From NCBI GenBank assembly GCA_903772945.1, contig CAICTM010000024.1:62001-126000 (forward strand): a stretch of DNA of 64,000 nt, given 5' to 3'. The DNA comes from Seminavis robusta. Its lineage: Eukaryota; Bacillariophyta; Bacillariophyceae; Naviculales; Naviculaceae. Under the pieces are notes generated by a model. It was not told the DNA's origin. It ran no database searches and saw only the letters and a list, made by a program, of their open reading frames with translations. Position 1 is the stretch's first letter. Each line of letters opens with the position of its first letter. This document shows positions 43,584-53,690 of the stretch, piece after piece. Made by a program: the position numbers and the translations under genes.

Positions 43584-44849
43584 CTATTTGCGGGGATTTC
43601 CCTTTTCATCCCACCGCTGCAACAGTTGCTGTCGCACGTAGTCTTTGATTTCGGGGTCTGTTTGCAGAGCCCGCAGATCTTCCCACGTGAGCGCAGGTCC
43701 GGAGCGGCTCGTGGCTGTGCTGCCACCCCCAAAATAAGAAGAGGACCGTGAAAGGGAGTTGGAACTGAGAGAAGAGCTGGCATTGGAATAGGAGTAATGT
43801 TCGTCGTTCTCTTCGTCGTCGTGGCCTCGATGATACCACCAATGTTCTAGCTTGCGTTGCACATCCCAATCATCAATTCGAAGAGTGTCGTCATTATTGG
43901 CGGCGCTGGGGTTGTTTGCTTGGAAGCTGCGCCCCATGTAAAAAATGGTGGGAGCCGAAGCCGACAAACTCCTAGTGGGACGATTTCGAGTAGCCGAGGC
44001 CGTGGTGGAGAATCTTCGAAATCGGAGCATGGCAGCGGGTGAAATGGGAGGACGTGATGAAGGAGGGGGTGTATTCAGAATGGTTGTCGATACTGGATGG
44101 ACCGGAACATCGTTGTTGTCGCCATTGTTCTCCGCAGAGCCTTGTGTGGTGGGTGTGGGGATTCCAATATCTGTGGTTGAGGCTCGCTTTGTAGGTTTTG
44201 CATGGAGTGGATGCTCCTCGGTGACCACCTTGACGGCAGCCTTGAGCTTTTGATGATACTTCTTGGCGACGGGTGATTCGTACCGTTCCTTGATAGTACA
44301 TTCTTTCAGTTTGAGTCCACGTTTTCGAAGGTAATCCCGGCATTTCTTGTTCCCTCCATGTCGCATGGCCTTGATGTGGTTGTCAGCCCAAGAATCCATC
44401 TTTACGGACCTGACTCTGGAGAGATGAGTTCCCATGGCTCTGTCAACCCAGAAAAAAGTGGAGATTGAGTAAAATGGAAGAACAGAAGTTCACACCATGG
44501 ATGGATGGTGCACTTGAACCAAATAAGCTTCGTACCTGTGAACTCCGCTACACTTCGTGCAGATCAGAATGCCATAGGTGATGGAAGCCCATTCGGTATC
44601 ACTGGAGCCACAATCCGCGCACTTGTTGTTTCCAGGAAGCGTCTGAATGAAGGCGCGATCTTCTGCTGGCATCTCGTTGTACTTTTTCTTACTGCTGCCA
44701 CTTCCTTTCAATCGAACCGTACTACAAGCGCTCCCAATACTGCCTCTGCGTTTCTCATCGTCTTGTCGGGCATTCTCCAACTGACACTCCAATACCAAGG
44801 ACTCCAGAGTCGTCAAGGCATTGTCACTAAAGTTACTGCCGTCTGTCAT
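43584..44849 (-). CDS. ArfGAP-domain protein, paralogue B
   Basis: Minus-strand exons 44849-44536 and 44439-43584 (389 aa), one intron (GTACGA..TGACAG, 96 nt) at exactly the same place as in paralogue A, inside the arginine codon of the GAP site. The finger CADC-x16-CTKC-x4-R and SGVHRAMGTHLSRVRSVKMD are intact. N-terminus FSDNALTTLESLVLE matches A almost word for word. After the domain: SWADNHIKAMRHGGNKKCRD, a basic helix, a Ser/Thr/Pro-rich spacer, then SASAPTIFYMGRSFQANN. The C-terminus is shorter than A's. Proposed ATG at 44849; the upstream open frame lacks an ATG. Confidence 0.9.
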
Positions 44850-45200
44850 GTTGATTGATGTTGACTTTCCAAGTTGCAATTCACATCAAACTTCGTGTTC
44901 TACATACAATGTCTCTCAACGCCTCTTGAATCTTCGAGTGGGTGTTTTCTTGAGCTAGCTGGATGAAACGGTCACTCGTCACTGGACAACACTGACACTG
45001 GACACCCTGGGGCCATAGAAAACTGAAACGACTAGCACTTTTTTCTTCCCTCCTACTAGCTAGCTACCGTAGCCAGTCCTTCTCCTCCTCTTTTGATGGG
45101 CTCCTTCGGTAGGTTGGGCCGATACCAGTAGCAGCCTTGGACACAAAGGGAGTGAGTAGTTTCACTGTTGATGATGGTCGATAAAAGATAAAACAGCATT
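44850..45200. other. intergenic, promoter side of ArfGAP B
   Basis: About 350 bp with no gene seen; CTAGCTAGCTA words occur at about 45056-45063. Ends at the first 38-bp tandem unit. Confidence 0.5.
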
Positions 45201-45352
45201 ACCTCGGCAGGTAAACTGCCTGAGTTCTCAACCCCTTTACCTCGGCAGGTAAACTGCCTGAGTTCTCAACCCCTTTACCTCGGCAGGTAGACTGCCTGAG
45301 TTCTCAACCCCTTTACCTCGGCAGGTAAACTGCCTGAGTTCTCAACCCCTTT
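45201..45352. repeat. four tandem 38-bp units with palindromic core
   Basis: Unit ACCTCGGCAGGTAAACTGCC then TGAGTTCTCAACCCCTTT, starting at 45201, 45239, 45277 and 45315. Each contains the inverted pair GGCAG...CTGCC with spacer GTAAA, so a row of small hairpins is possible. A diverged single copy starts the hairpin repeat E2 (45375) and E1 (14092). Confidence 0.9.
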
Positions 45353-45374
45353 AATGCTATTTTCTATTTCCTAT

Positions 45375-45982
45375 TTACCTCGGCAGGTTAACTGCCTGAG
45401 TCCTCTACCCCTTTAATGGCAAATATTCTGTCTGTGGGATCCCCCTGGTTTTTGTCTGTGGGATCCCCTCATTTTGTGTCTGTGGGATCCCCTATTCCGG
45501 TGAAGCCAGGGTATAAGGATAGAGATAATGTAAGCTGGCAAAACTGGAAATTGAAGGTTCAATAAAAGTTAGGGGTAGGAATATATCAATGTATTTTAAG
45601 GTTAGTGCACTCAGGACAAAAACACAATAAGCCAGCAGGTGTTGTATGAGTTACGCGATCTAATGATAGCTGCAAATTATGGGTTAGCCCGTGGCAACGC
45701 CAATGCTAGCTTAATTAATATAAAACAGAAGGTTACAATGAGGGAATGATAGTAGGCGGCAACACACGACGAAGTCGGGTGTTGTCGCCAGGGCTAGCTT
45801 AAATAAAAAAGAAGGTTATAATGAGGGAATGATACCGGGCGGCAACACACGACAAACACACGACGAAGTCGGGTGTTGTCGCCAGGGCTACCTTGAAAGA
45901 AGGATGCAATCTCCAACACGATCCTCTTTCTTCTATTTGTCTTTCTGCCGAGGTATCGCAGCTCCCGCTGACTTACCTATTT
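45375..45982 (+). repeat. dispersed hairpin repeat, copy E2
   Basis: Full-length copy. Hairpins at 45755-45789 and 45838-45883; the latter has an extra ACACACGACAA within the left arm, an in-register duplication of the arm. The 3' end is GCAGCTCCCGCTGACTTA, followed by CTATTTC-type microsatellite. Confidence 0.85.
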
Positions 45983-46022
45983 TCTATTTTCTATTTTCTA
46001 TTTCCTATTTCCTATTTCCTAT
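45983..46022. repeat. CTATTTC/CTATTTT-type microsatellite between hairpin repeats
   Basis: Seven-base units TATTTTC/TATTTCC repeated about six times. Similar runs separate the other copies (about 45358-45374, 46365-46445, 46860-46880, 49157-49175, 53255-53268). Confidence 0.85.
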
Positions 46023-46359
46023 TCCGGTGAAGCCAAAGTATAAGGATAGAGATAGTCATAAGCCAACAAAACTGAACATTGATGGTTCAATACAAGTTAG
46101 GGGTAGGAATAAATCATTAATATTTAAGGTTAGTGCAATCAGCACAACATCACAATAAGCCAGCAGGAGTTGTAAAGGTTAGAGTTACAATAAGGGAATG
46201 GCAGCTCGTAAATTATAGAGTAGCGGGCGGCAACACACGACGTAGTCGGGTGTTGTCGCCAGGGCTGGTGCACTGGCTTGAAAGATGGGTGCAATCTCGA
46301 ACACGATCCTCCTTCTTCTATCTGTCTTTCTGCCGAGGTATCGCAGCTTCCGCTGACTT
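46023..46359 (+). repeat. dispersed hairpin repeat, copy E3 (5'-shortened)
   Basis: Starts at TTCCGGTGAAGCCAAAGTAT without the GGATCCCC triplet. One hairpin at 46226-46260 with loop GTA instead of GAA. Ends GCAGCTTCCGCTGACTTA. Confidence 0.85.
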
Positions 46360-46444
46360 AAATGCTATTTCCTATTTCCTATTTCCTATTTTCTATTTCC
46401 TATTTCATATTTTCTATTTTCTATTTCCTATTTCCTATTTCCTA

Positions 46445-46857
46445 TTCCGGTGAAGCCAAAGTAAAAGGATAGAGATAGTCATAAGCCAACAAAACTGAAC
46501 ATTGATGGTTCAATGCAAGTTAGGGGTAGGAATAAATCATTAATATTTAAGGTTAGTGCAATCAGCACAACAGCACAATAAGCCAGCAGGAGTTGTAAAG
46601 GTTAGAATTACAATAAGGGAATGGCAGCTGGTAAATTATGGAGTAGCGGGCGGCAACACACGACGTAGTCGGGTGTTGTCGCCAGGGCTAGCTTATTAAA
46701 GAAGGTTGCAATGAGGGAATGAATGATACCGGGCGGCAACATACGACGTAGTCGGGTGTTGTCGCCAGGGCTGGCTTGAAAGATGGGTACAATCTCGAAC
46801 ATGATTCTAATTCTTCTATCTGTCTTTCTGCGAGGTATCGCAGCTCCCGCTGACTTA
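46445..46857 (+). repeat. dispersed hairpin repeat, copy E4
   Basis: 5'-shortened like E3; hairpins at 46649-46683 and 46732-46766 with GTA loops. Ends with the usual GCTGACTTA and another CTATTTCC run. Confidence 0.85.
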
Positions 46858-46880
46858 AATGCTATTTCCTATTTCCTATT

Positions 46881-48157
46881 ACGTCTCAATGAGACGACGC
46901 ACCTTTTGGTTACCCCCTCAGTTGCACTCTGAAATCGATTTGCTGGCGTTTACTGTGGAAAATAGAGTAGCCGCACTTCAGTTGCAGAATCAACGGTCAT
47001 GTGCTTCGAAAGATTTAGATCGATTCGTGGATAAAAAGAACCGTTGAAGTTACTAAGGTTAAGGATAAACTGTTTGCCTGCACATGTATGTAGGATAAAT
47101 CTATCGTCCCTCATCAGTCGAGCGAAAGTCCATTATTGAAGGCGCAGCACTGACTTCTCTCCCTCATTGAATTCGTATGGAATACAGGAGGTAAATCCAA
47201 GCTTGGCCGACAACAATGCATGGTGAATGCTTTATCCAATCGGCCGATCGATCGAATCGATTCGAGGTAAGCCTATTATCAAGAGTGTTAAACCAAATCC
47301 ATTGTTGAAGGTGCAGCACTGACTTCTCTCCCTCATTCAATTCCTATGGTAAACAGGAGAGAATTCCGAGCTCGGCCGTCAACAGGTGAGTTGTTTTAGT
47401 TATTCGAATCGATCGATCGCACCTCTATTACTAGTATCTGTTATCCAAGCCTCACTCAAGCCGGCTGTCTCCGGTGTAGATTCGAAAGCCATCCCTCATT
47501 AAATCATATGGACCATGGGATGGCAGTCAGTTCTCAGCCCATGACGGCCAAGTTGGTGTAGTTTGAAAAACAAGAGTAAGTCTCCGGTCGTCTGCAGTTC
47601 AGCACAGAAAGCAATACTCATATCTATTTGTTGTTTTCTCTGCTGTACTGCTGACGGCCAAGGAAATCCCATTGTCGAACGAACGATTGATCGCTCCGAA
47701 TAACACGAGGAAGAAGAGGCTACCGCTACGGAGGAATGTGTACGGAGGAAACTGTTAACTCCAGCCTTACCAACAGCATGAACGACGTCTTCGAGTCATT
47801 GAATGGCAACAGTCAACTGGAGGAGGCTACACGACAACGCACAAAAGCACAGAGGAGAGTGGATCCTACTACTGGATTCATTCCTCCAGTGTTATTTCCT
47901 TGTGATTTGGTGGTGATTCCTGTGTCGGCACCCATTTTTCTGTATGCACCAGTCCTCGGGCGAACGACTTGCTTCTTTCGTAAGATAATAGATCACTGAG
48001 TCGTTGACTCATTGAAAGGGAACAGGAGCAAGGCTAGCTACTCGACAACACACAAGAGAGTGGATCCTCCTACCGGATTCATCCCTTCTTGTTATTTCCT
48101 ACTGTTTTGGTGGTGATTCCTGTGTCGGTACCCATTTTCCTGTATGCGCAAATCAAG
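46881..48157. repeat. diverged tandem duplications without genes
   Basis: A unit about 170 bp long occurs at about 47118-47215 and 47289-47390 (shared GCAGCACTGACTTCTCTCCC then TCATT), with a third diverged copy at about 47478-47560. A second unit about 210 bp long occurs at about 47820-47950 and 48030-48150 (shared GGTGGTGATTCCTGTGTCGG). Open frames here are short and unlike genes. Confidence 0.65.
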
Positions 48158-49140
48158 TACTGTTGCCACTAGCTATACGGCAGCTGGCTACAATGGCTGG
48201 ATTGACAATATTCCGTTGTGTGTGTATTCGTCATAAGGATCCAATGCATGGTACCAGTAACGGAGTGTAACAGTAAAGCGAACCTGCGTGTGTTCGTACT
48301 GTTGCCACTGTCACCATCGATGAACTCTACGGTAACTGGCTACAAGGCTGGATTAAATTTCGGTTGTGCGATGTATTCGAAAGGATCCAATGCGAGGTAC
48401 CGGTAACCGTAGCGAGCAAAGCAACTTTCGGTACTGTTGCCACTGTCGTCGATGTAGCTATACCGCAGGCTACAATGGCTGGATTCATAATGTTCGGTTG
48501 TGCATGTATTGTCATACGGATCCAATGCAAGGTACCGGTAACGGAGTGTAGGCAGTAAAGCGGAACCTGTGTGTTCGGTACTGTTGCCACTGTCACGGAT
48601 GTTTGTAACTCTACGGTAACTGCTACAATGGTGGATTGAGAATATTCGGTGTGCATGTATTTGTCATAAGGATCCAATGCGAGGTAACGGACGTAGCGAG
48701 CAAAGCCGAACTTTCGTACTGTTGCCACTGTCGTCATGTAGCTATACCGCAGCGGCTACAAGGCTGGATTCATAATGTTCGGTTGTGCATGTATTTGATA
48801 AGGATCCAATGCAAGGTACCGGAACGGAGTGTAGCCAGCAAGCGGAACCTGAGTGTGTTCTGACTGTTGCACTGTCGCCGATGTAATTAGGTACGAGCGG
48901 CTACAATGCTGGATTAACAATATTCGGTTTTGTGCATGTATTCGTCATAAGGATCCAATGGGAGGTAACTGACTGCAGCGAGCAAAGTCGAACCTGAGTG
49001 TGTTCGGTACTGTTGCCACTGTCACTGATCGATGAACTCTACGGAGCTGGCTACGATGGCTGGATTGACAATGTTCGGTTGTGCATGTATTCGTCATAAG
49101 GATCCAAGTAGCGAGCAAACTGAGGAACAGGAGACGAACG
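48158..49140 (+). repeat. satellite array, about 150-bp period (first array, 7 units)
   Basis: GGATCCAA recurs at about 48237, 48383, 48518, 48670, 48802, 48951 and 49100, i.e. 132-152 bp apart. Unit words: TTCGGTTGTGCATGTATTCG, TCATAAGGATCCAATG, GTACTGTTGCCACTGTC. Two unit types alternate (one with CCGTAGCGAGCAAAGC, one with GGAGTGTAGCCAGCAAAGCG), giving a higher-order dimer. Many copies have one-base gaps compared with the second array at 52652-53236. Confidence 0.88.
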
Positions 49141-49175
49141 CTGAAAAAAAGCCGAATTTCCTATTTCCTATTCCT

Positions 49176-49582
49176 ATTCCGGTGAAGCCAAAGTATAAGG
49201 ATAGAGTAGTCATAAGCCAACAAAACTGAACAAACATTGATGGTTCAATATAAGTTAGGGTAGGAATAAATCATTAATATTTAAGGTTAGTGCAATCAGC
49301 ACAACAGCACAATAAGCCAGCAGGAGTTGTAAAGGTTAGAGTTACATAAGGGAATGCAGCTGGTAAATTATAGAGTAGCGGGCGGAACACACGACGAGTC
49401 GAGGTCTGTTGTCCCAGGGCTAGCTTAATAAAAAGAAGGTTGCAATGAGGGAATGAAATACCGGGCGGCAACACACGACGTAGGGTGTTGTCGCCAGGTT
49501 GGCTTGAAAGATGGGTGAATCTCGAACATGATCCTTCTTCTTCATCTGTCTTTCTGCCGAGGTATCGAGCTCCCGCTGACTT
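49176..49582 (+). repeat. dispersed hairpin repeat, copy E5 (error-laden or decayed)
   Basis: Corresponds to E6 at 53266-53690 but with many one-base losses; the first hairpin (about 49380-49415) is badly broken and the second (about 49463-49497) lacks several bases. Confidence 0.8.
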
Positions 49583-49713
49583 ATTCCTTTGGGACACTCT
49601 TTTTCGCGTTCGAAGCAAGTTGGAAAAGAGACGAAAGTAGAGGTACGCACTGTTTCCCCTGATTTCGCATCTGATGATCAATCGAATCGAATGCTCAATC
49701 GAGTCATTCAACC

Positions 49714-50184
49714 TCAAAACGGCCCCAATCCCTGGGGGGGGGGGGGAAAAGCAATCCACCCGCAAAGGGTAAGAAGCAGAAAGCAATCAGCAGGTGCACT
49801 GCAATCGGCGTTTCCCAGCAATGGGCTGGTAGGCAGAACCAGAATCGTTCTTCCAGCGAGTTGGCTCAGTGTAACGCACAATGCCAATTTCATCGTTGAT
49901 CGGCTTGGCATTGGGTGTGTGATCAAGAATGAAGAAGGACATCGAGCAGCCAATAGGCAAGGCCAAAGGCGATGCATCCGGAGGCGGCCTGGCCTCGGGA
50001 GACTGATGGTTGGGTCAAAGATCTTCTCTGGGTCATGCAGCAAGTCGGGAGCAAATAGGCCAAACCTAAACATCCACACGATCAACAGTGCGGGGCCAAA
50101 GAGACGCAAATGCCAATTCTCCCCACCATCCATGATGTAGGCGTAAAAGCTACGATTCCGCCAACCAAATGTTTGCTCGACCAA
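49714..50184 (-). pseudogene. uncertain coding region, duplication copy 1
   Basis: The minus strand encodes MVEQTFGWRNRSFYAYIMDG and then FGPALLIVWMFRFGLFAPDL, which reads like a membrane segment. The frame then becomes unlike protein while another frame picks up a plausible stretch (FILDHTPNAKPINDEIGIVR, then YTEPTRWKNDSG). This could be an intron-bearing or decayed gene. The plus strand also has an open frame, so strand is not certain. Copy 2 is at 53647-54294. Confidence 0.3.
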
Positions 50185-50372
50185 ATGACTTCGGGGTCAA
50201 AGTGTTCGTCTCGTAGCAGTTGGTTGAGAGAGCTAGACCAGAGCTAGTACCGGTAGGTATAGATCCCGATGTAGCACTGATTTGTCTTCTGAAACTAACT
50301 AAAAGAGCAAGCTGAAGCTGCTGCACGAGGTTTGATGTATACTTCAGTACTAACATTAGCCTATCAAAACCT

Positions 50373-51200
50373 TTATTCACTATCGTAGCCGTCATCTTCT
50401 TCGGAAGACGATTCATCATCATCAGCGAATTCATCTTCACTGTCGGACTCTGAATCCGAGTCGGAAAGATCATTCACATCAAAGTCGAGCCAGTGGCGGT
50501 TCTTGCTGGAGCCATTACCAAAACTCTCTCCGTTGTCAGCATCAGCTTCTGATGCAAAGCTTCTCGTGTCATCGACAGTGTCTAGGGTGCCATGGTCGAC
50601 ATCAGTTTGCTTGGCCTGCTGAACGTCAAACTCAAAGTCGTGCTCTGTTTCCTCCTCCTCTTCGTCATCGCTGTCGCCGAGTCGGTATCCGGCAAGATCC
50701 ATTTCTCCAAAGATATCCAGGCCAGCCCAACTACTCTTGGAGTGATGGCTTGAGCTGTCAAGGGTTCCCTTTCGTCTTGTTGATGGTCGAACGACACTCT
50801 CCTCATCTCCTGATGCTAGAGCGAGTTCAAGCTTGCCCCAACTGCTCTTTCGAGGGAGGTTTCCCTTTGGAACTTCCTCCTCGGCCGCCTCGTCTTGGTC
50901 ACGTCCGCCAATCGCTTGGGTGAAGTGGTAGGCGTTAAGATCCAATCCAGCCCAACTTCCCACAGAGTTTCGTGGCTGTCTCTTGCTTTTGGGCGATGCC
51001 ACAACTTCATCAACCACTTGCTGATACTGCTCCTTGGATTTGGAGACTCGGCCGCTAGACTTTGGCTTGCGCTCTTTGTTTCGTCGACCCTTGGTCTTCT
51101 TCTTGGGCTTCTTCAAAGTTCCAGGCGAGATCTTGCCTTGGTCCTGCATGGCAATGTGCCCAGAAACGTTGGTCAAACCCCACGCGAGATCCATTGTCAT
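50373..51200 (-). CDS. acidic low-complexity protein with SWxxLxL repeats, duplication copy 1
   Basis: 275 residues from the ATG at 51200. The N-terminus MTMDLAWGLTNVSGHIAM is followed by a very basic segment (KKPKKKTKGRRNKERKPKS), a possible nuclear localisation signal. Three short motifs SWAGLDL, SWGKLEL, SWAGLDI at about residues 83, 121 and 158 are spaced 37-38 residues apart, each after Ser/Lys-rich sequence; a WLDFDV element lies near 240. The last 60 residues are almost only Asp, Glu and Ser. No family recognised. It could be a peptide-motif scaffold or nuclear factor. The encoded protein is identical to that of copy 2 (54483-55310). Confidence 0.62.
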   Translation of the reverse strand: MTMDLAWGLTNVSGHIAMQDQGKISPGTLKKPKKKTKGRRNKERKPKSSGRVSKSKEQYQQVVDEVVASPKSKRQPRNSVGSWAGLDLNAYHFTQAIGGRDQDEAAEEEVPKGNLPRKSSWGKLELALASGDEESVVRPSTRRKGTLDSSSHHSKSSWAGLDIFGEMDLAGYRLGDSDDEEEEETEHDFEFDVQQAKQTDVDHGTLDTVDDTRSFASEADADNGESFGNGSSKNRHWLDFDVNDLSDSDSESDSEDEFADDDESSSEEDDGYDSE

Positions 51201-51352
51201 AGACAAAAGAGATGAAAATCTTGGTGGGTTGCTGAAAGTTGTGTGTAGCTTGCTTGCGATGATTTCGAATTGTGAGCTCGATGGCGGAAGCTCTGAGCTC
51301 TAAAAGCTATAAGCTCTACGATGTGCTTGCTCGGTGAGCGGCCAGTGACCAG

Positions 51353-51682
51353 CTACTTGTTGAAGTCAATAAAAGTCTGCTTGGCGATTTTATTAATGGA
51401 TCTTTCGATCCTCCTTTCTTCTTTCTGAAGATTCCGGCCAAACTTTACGACTGGATGGTTAACTGAGGGCTGTTCATTGGACGTTCTGCTTGCTTCGCTT
51501 AGGAGATCATTGATCTTGGGGAGTGACGTGGACCCAATTTTGCCATGTGCGCAGAACAATAGAACCCACCTGCACTTATGGCCAAGTAACATGTTGGATC
51601 TTGTCGAAAAACACTTACTCTGTAAAGGTAAAGAGGAGCAGTCCCCCAAGTATTCTTGACTTTCTACCAGATGAAATAACAT
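51353..51682 (-). CDS. hypothetical protein, possibly multi-exon, duplication copy 1
   Basis: 109-residue frame with ATG at 51682. The C-terminal part (INDLLSEASRTSNEQPSVNH, then VVKFGRNLQKEERRIERSIN and KIAKQ) is a charged helix that looks like real protein; the N-terminal part (LFHLVESQEYLGDCSSLPLQ) looks less so. A GTAAGTG donor at about 51615 and a GTGCAG acceptor at about 51571 suggest the true gene is spliced. Family not recognised; the basic-acidic helix is only vaguely like coiled-coil membrane-remodelling proteins and no claim is made. Identical in copy 2. Confidence 0.4.
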   Translation of the reverse strand: MLFHLVESQEYLGDCSSLPLQSKCFSTRSNMLLGHKCRWVLLFCAHGKIGSTSLPKINDLLSEASRTSNEQPSVNHPVVKFGRNLQKEERRIERSINKIAKQTFIDFNK

Positions 51683-52440
51683 ATAGGCTCATTCCCTTCA
51701 GTCACACAGTCACAGAATAGAAGAAGAGATTCTCAGTGAATTATTAATACCTGTACTAGCTAAGCTAGTAGCTACTAATAGTACCTGGTAGAAGCTGCTG
51801 TAGATTGCGGTTTGCGGTCACCCAAAACAAAAAACAAAAAACAATGCTGGGCGACTTTGTCACTCTTAAAGTGAGTCTCTTACTAGTCCGGAGTAGTAAT
51901 GCTCTCTTAGTGCTCTTGCATACCATAACGTAGTACCGTACCGGAGCCCTTGCTCTCTTGGTGGTTTAGCTAGCTAGCTAGGTAGGGTCTACCGGTAGGA
52001 TCCCGCCAAAGCTGGCAAACGGAAACCAAAGTCATCTGGGTAAAGCTGCTTTCTATTAATATCGATTTATCCATTGTGACCAGATAGAGAATTGATCCTT
52101 TAATTCCTATGGAGTAAAGCATTATTAAAGGTTTTGGAGAAAAGAATTCGTCAAGGAGAAAGGAAAGCAAGGAAATAACTGGGTATGCCCCATTTCTGAC
52201 TACTATTATAGTACACGCGACAAACGTACTCGGAGTACACGTACACGCAGCACGTGACCAGAAACTCGACTCTGCTACTTAACGGTTCCTTTGTGAGCAT
52301 CTGTACCGGTTATCGGTATCACCACTAGGTAGCCAAGAGCCTAATTCAGCACTCGAGATTTGAGATCTGTGACGAGGTCTGAGTTGGCCTGCTACTGGAG
52401 CGTTCCTCAATCGTGGGTGAGGTTAAATCCAAAACGCCCC
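51683..52440. other. intergenic region of the duplication, no gene seen
   Basis: About 760 bp upstream of the 109-aa ORF, with AAAACAAAAAACAAAAAAC and several CTAGCTAGC words; short open frames only. Repeated at 55797-56540. Confidence 0.5.
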
Positions 52441-52504
52441 AAAATTAGGGGCAGATTTAGGGGCAGATTCCCATTAGGGGCAGGTTTCAAAACCTGCCCC
52501 TAAA

Positions 52505-52651
52505 GCGATGTTTCATCATCAACCTAGTATGACTAGCGCGGTCATTGAGAACCCTGTCTCAAATGACTATTCACGAGAGACTCAGTCATGAGTCGAACTC
52601 AAACCCTATCTAGGATCGAGTCGCGAATAAGGCTAAGAGCCGTGTATTGCA
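52505..52651 (-). mobile_element. gypsy LTR fragment between the duplicated units
   Basis: 147 bp, minus-oriented, equal to the TGCAATACACGG end of the gypsy LTRs (compare 16688-16835). One side is the natural LTR end, touching the satellite at 52652; the other side is a truncation point in the LTR, joined to the foldback of copy 1. Confidence 0.9.
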
Positions 52652-53236
52652 GTACTGTTGCCACTGTCACGGATGTTTGTAACTCTACGGTAACTGGCTA
52701 CAATGGCTGGATTGAGAATATTCGGTTGTGCATGTATTCGTCATAAGGATCCAATGCGAGGTACCGGTAACCGTAGCGAGCAAAGCCGAACTTTCGGTAC
52801 TGTTGGCCAACTGTCGCTCGATGATAGCTATACCGCAGCCGGCTACAATGGCTGGATTCATAATGTTCGGTTGTGCATGTATTTGTCATAAGGATCCAAT
52901 GCAAGGTACCGGCAACGGAGTGTAGCCAGCAAAGCGGAACCTGAGTGTGTTCGGTACTGTTGACACTGTCGCCGATGTAACTGTACGGTAGCCGGCTACA
53001 ATGGCTGGATTAACAATATTCGGTTTTGTGCATGTATTCGTCATAAGGATCCAATGGGAGGTAACTGACTGCAGCGAGCAAAGTCGAACCTGAGTGTGTT
53101 CGGTACTGTTGCCACTGTCACTGATCGATGAACTCTACGGTAGCTGGCTACGATGGCTGGATTGACAATGTTCGGTTGTGCATGTATTCGTCATAAGGAT
53201 CCAAGTAGCGAGCAAACTGAGGAAACAGGAGACGAA
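52652..53236 (+). repeat. satellite array, about 150-bp period (second array, 4 units)
   Basis: GGATCCAA at about 52747, 52892, 53047 and 53197. Same alternating unit types as the first array, with fewer gaps, and therefore a better guide to the unit sequence. Confidence 0.88.
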
Positions 53237-53265
53237 CGCTGAAAAAAAGCCGAATTTCCTATTTC

Positions 53266-53690
53266 CTATTCCAGTGAATCCAAAGTATAAGGATAGAGAT
53301 AGTCATAAGCCAACAAAACTGAACAAACATTGATGGTTCAATATAAGTTAGGGGTAGGAATAAATCATTAATATTTTTAAGGTTAGTGCAATCAGCACAA
53401 CAGCACAATAAGCCAGCAGGAGTTGTAAAGGTTAGAGTTACATAAGGGAATGGCAGCTGGTAAATTATAGAGTAGCGGGCGGTAACACACGACGTAGTCG
53501 GGCGTTGTCGCCAGGGCTAGCTTAATAAAAAGAAGGTTGCAATGAGGGAATGAATGATACCGGGCGGCAACACACGACGTAGTCGGGTGTTGTCGCCAGG
53601 GTTGGCTTGAAAGATGGGTGCAATCTCGAACATGATCCTCCTTCTTCTATCTGTCTTTCTGCCGAGGTATCGCAGCTCCCGCTGACTTAT
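53266..53690 (+). repeat. dispersed hairpin repeat, copy E6
   Basis: 5'-shortened copy with hairpins at 53478-53512 and 53563-53597 (GTA loops). In the first, one arm has GGTAACAC and the other GGGCGTTG, i.e. two separate, non-compensatory changes. Confidence 0.85.

Larger units (their letters stand above)
48578..52504 (+). repeat. 3.9-kb direct duplication, copy 1
   Basis: Aligned base by base with 52652-56619: satellite units, hairpin repeat E5, a coding-like region, the acidic-protein gene, the 109-aa ORF and the start of the AGGGGC foldback. The 3' 2.9 kb is almost identical; the first kb has many single-base gaps. Ends abruptly in the foldback where a gypsy LTR fragment begins. Confidence 0.9.

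Noticed and set aside
45201-46857. CRISPR-like array of repeats and spacers
   Set aside because: The units are directly tandem or whole transposable-repeat copies, without unique equal-length spacers, and the genome is eukaryotic.
47736-47999. 87-codon frame
   Set aside because: Lies in a diverged tandem duplication whose second copy does not keep the frame.
49589-50140. Plus-strand frame of 183 codons in the duplicated region (and 53780-54250)
   Set aside because: Passes through the poly-G run that differs between copies and differs in frame between the duplicates; the minus strand looks at least as protein-like, so neither is asserted.
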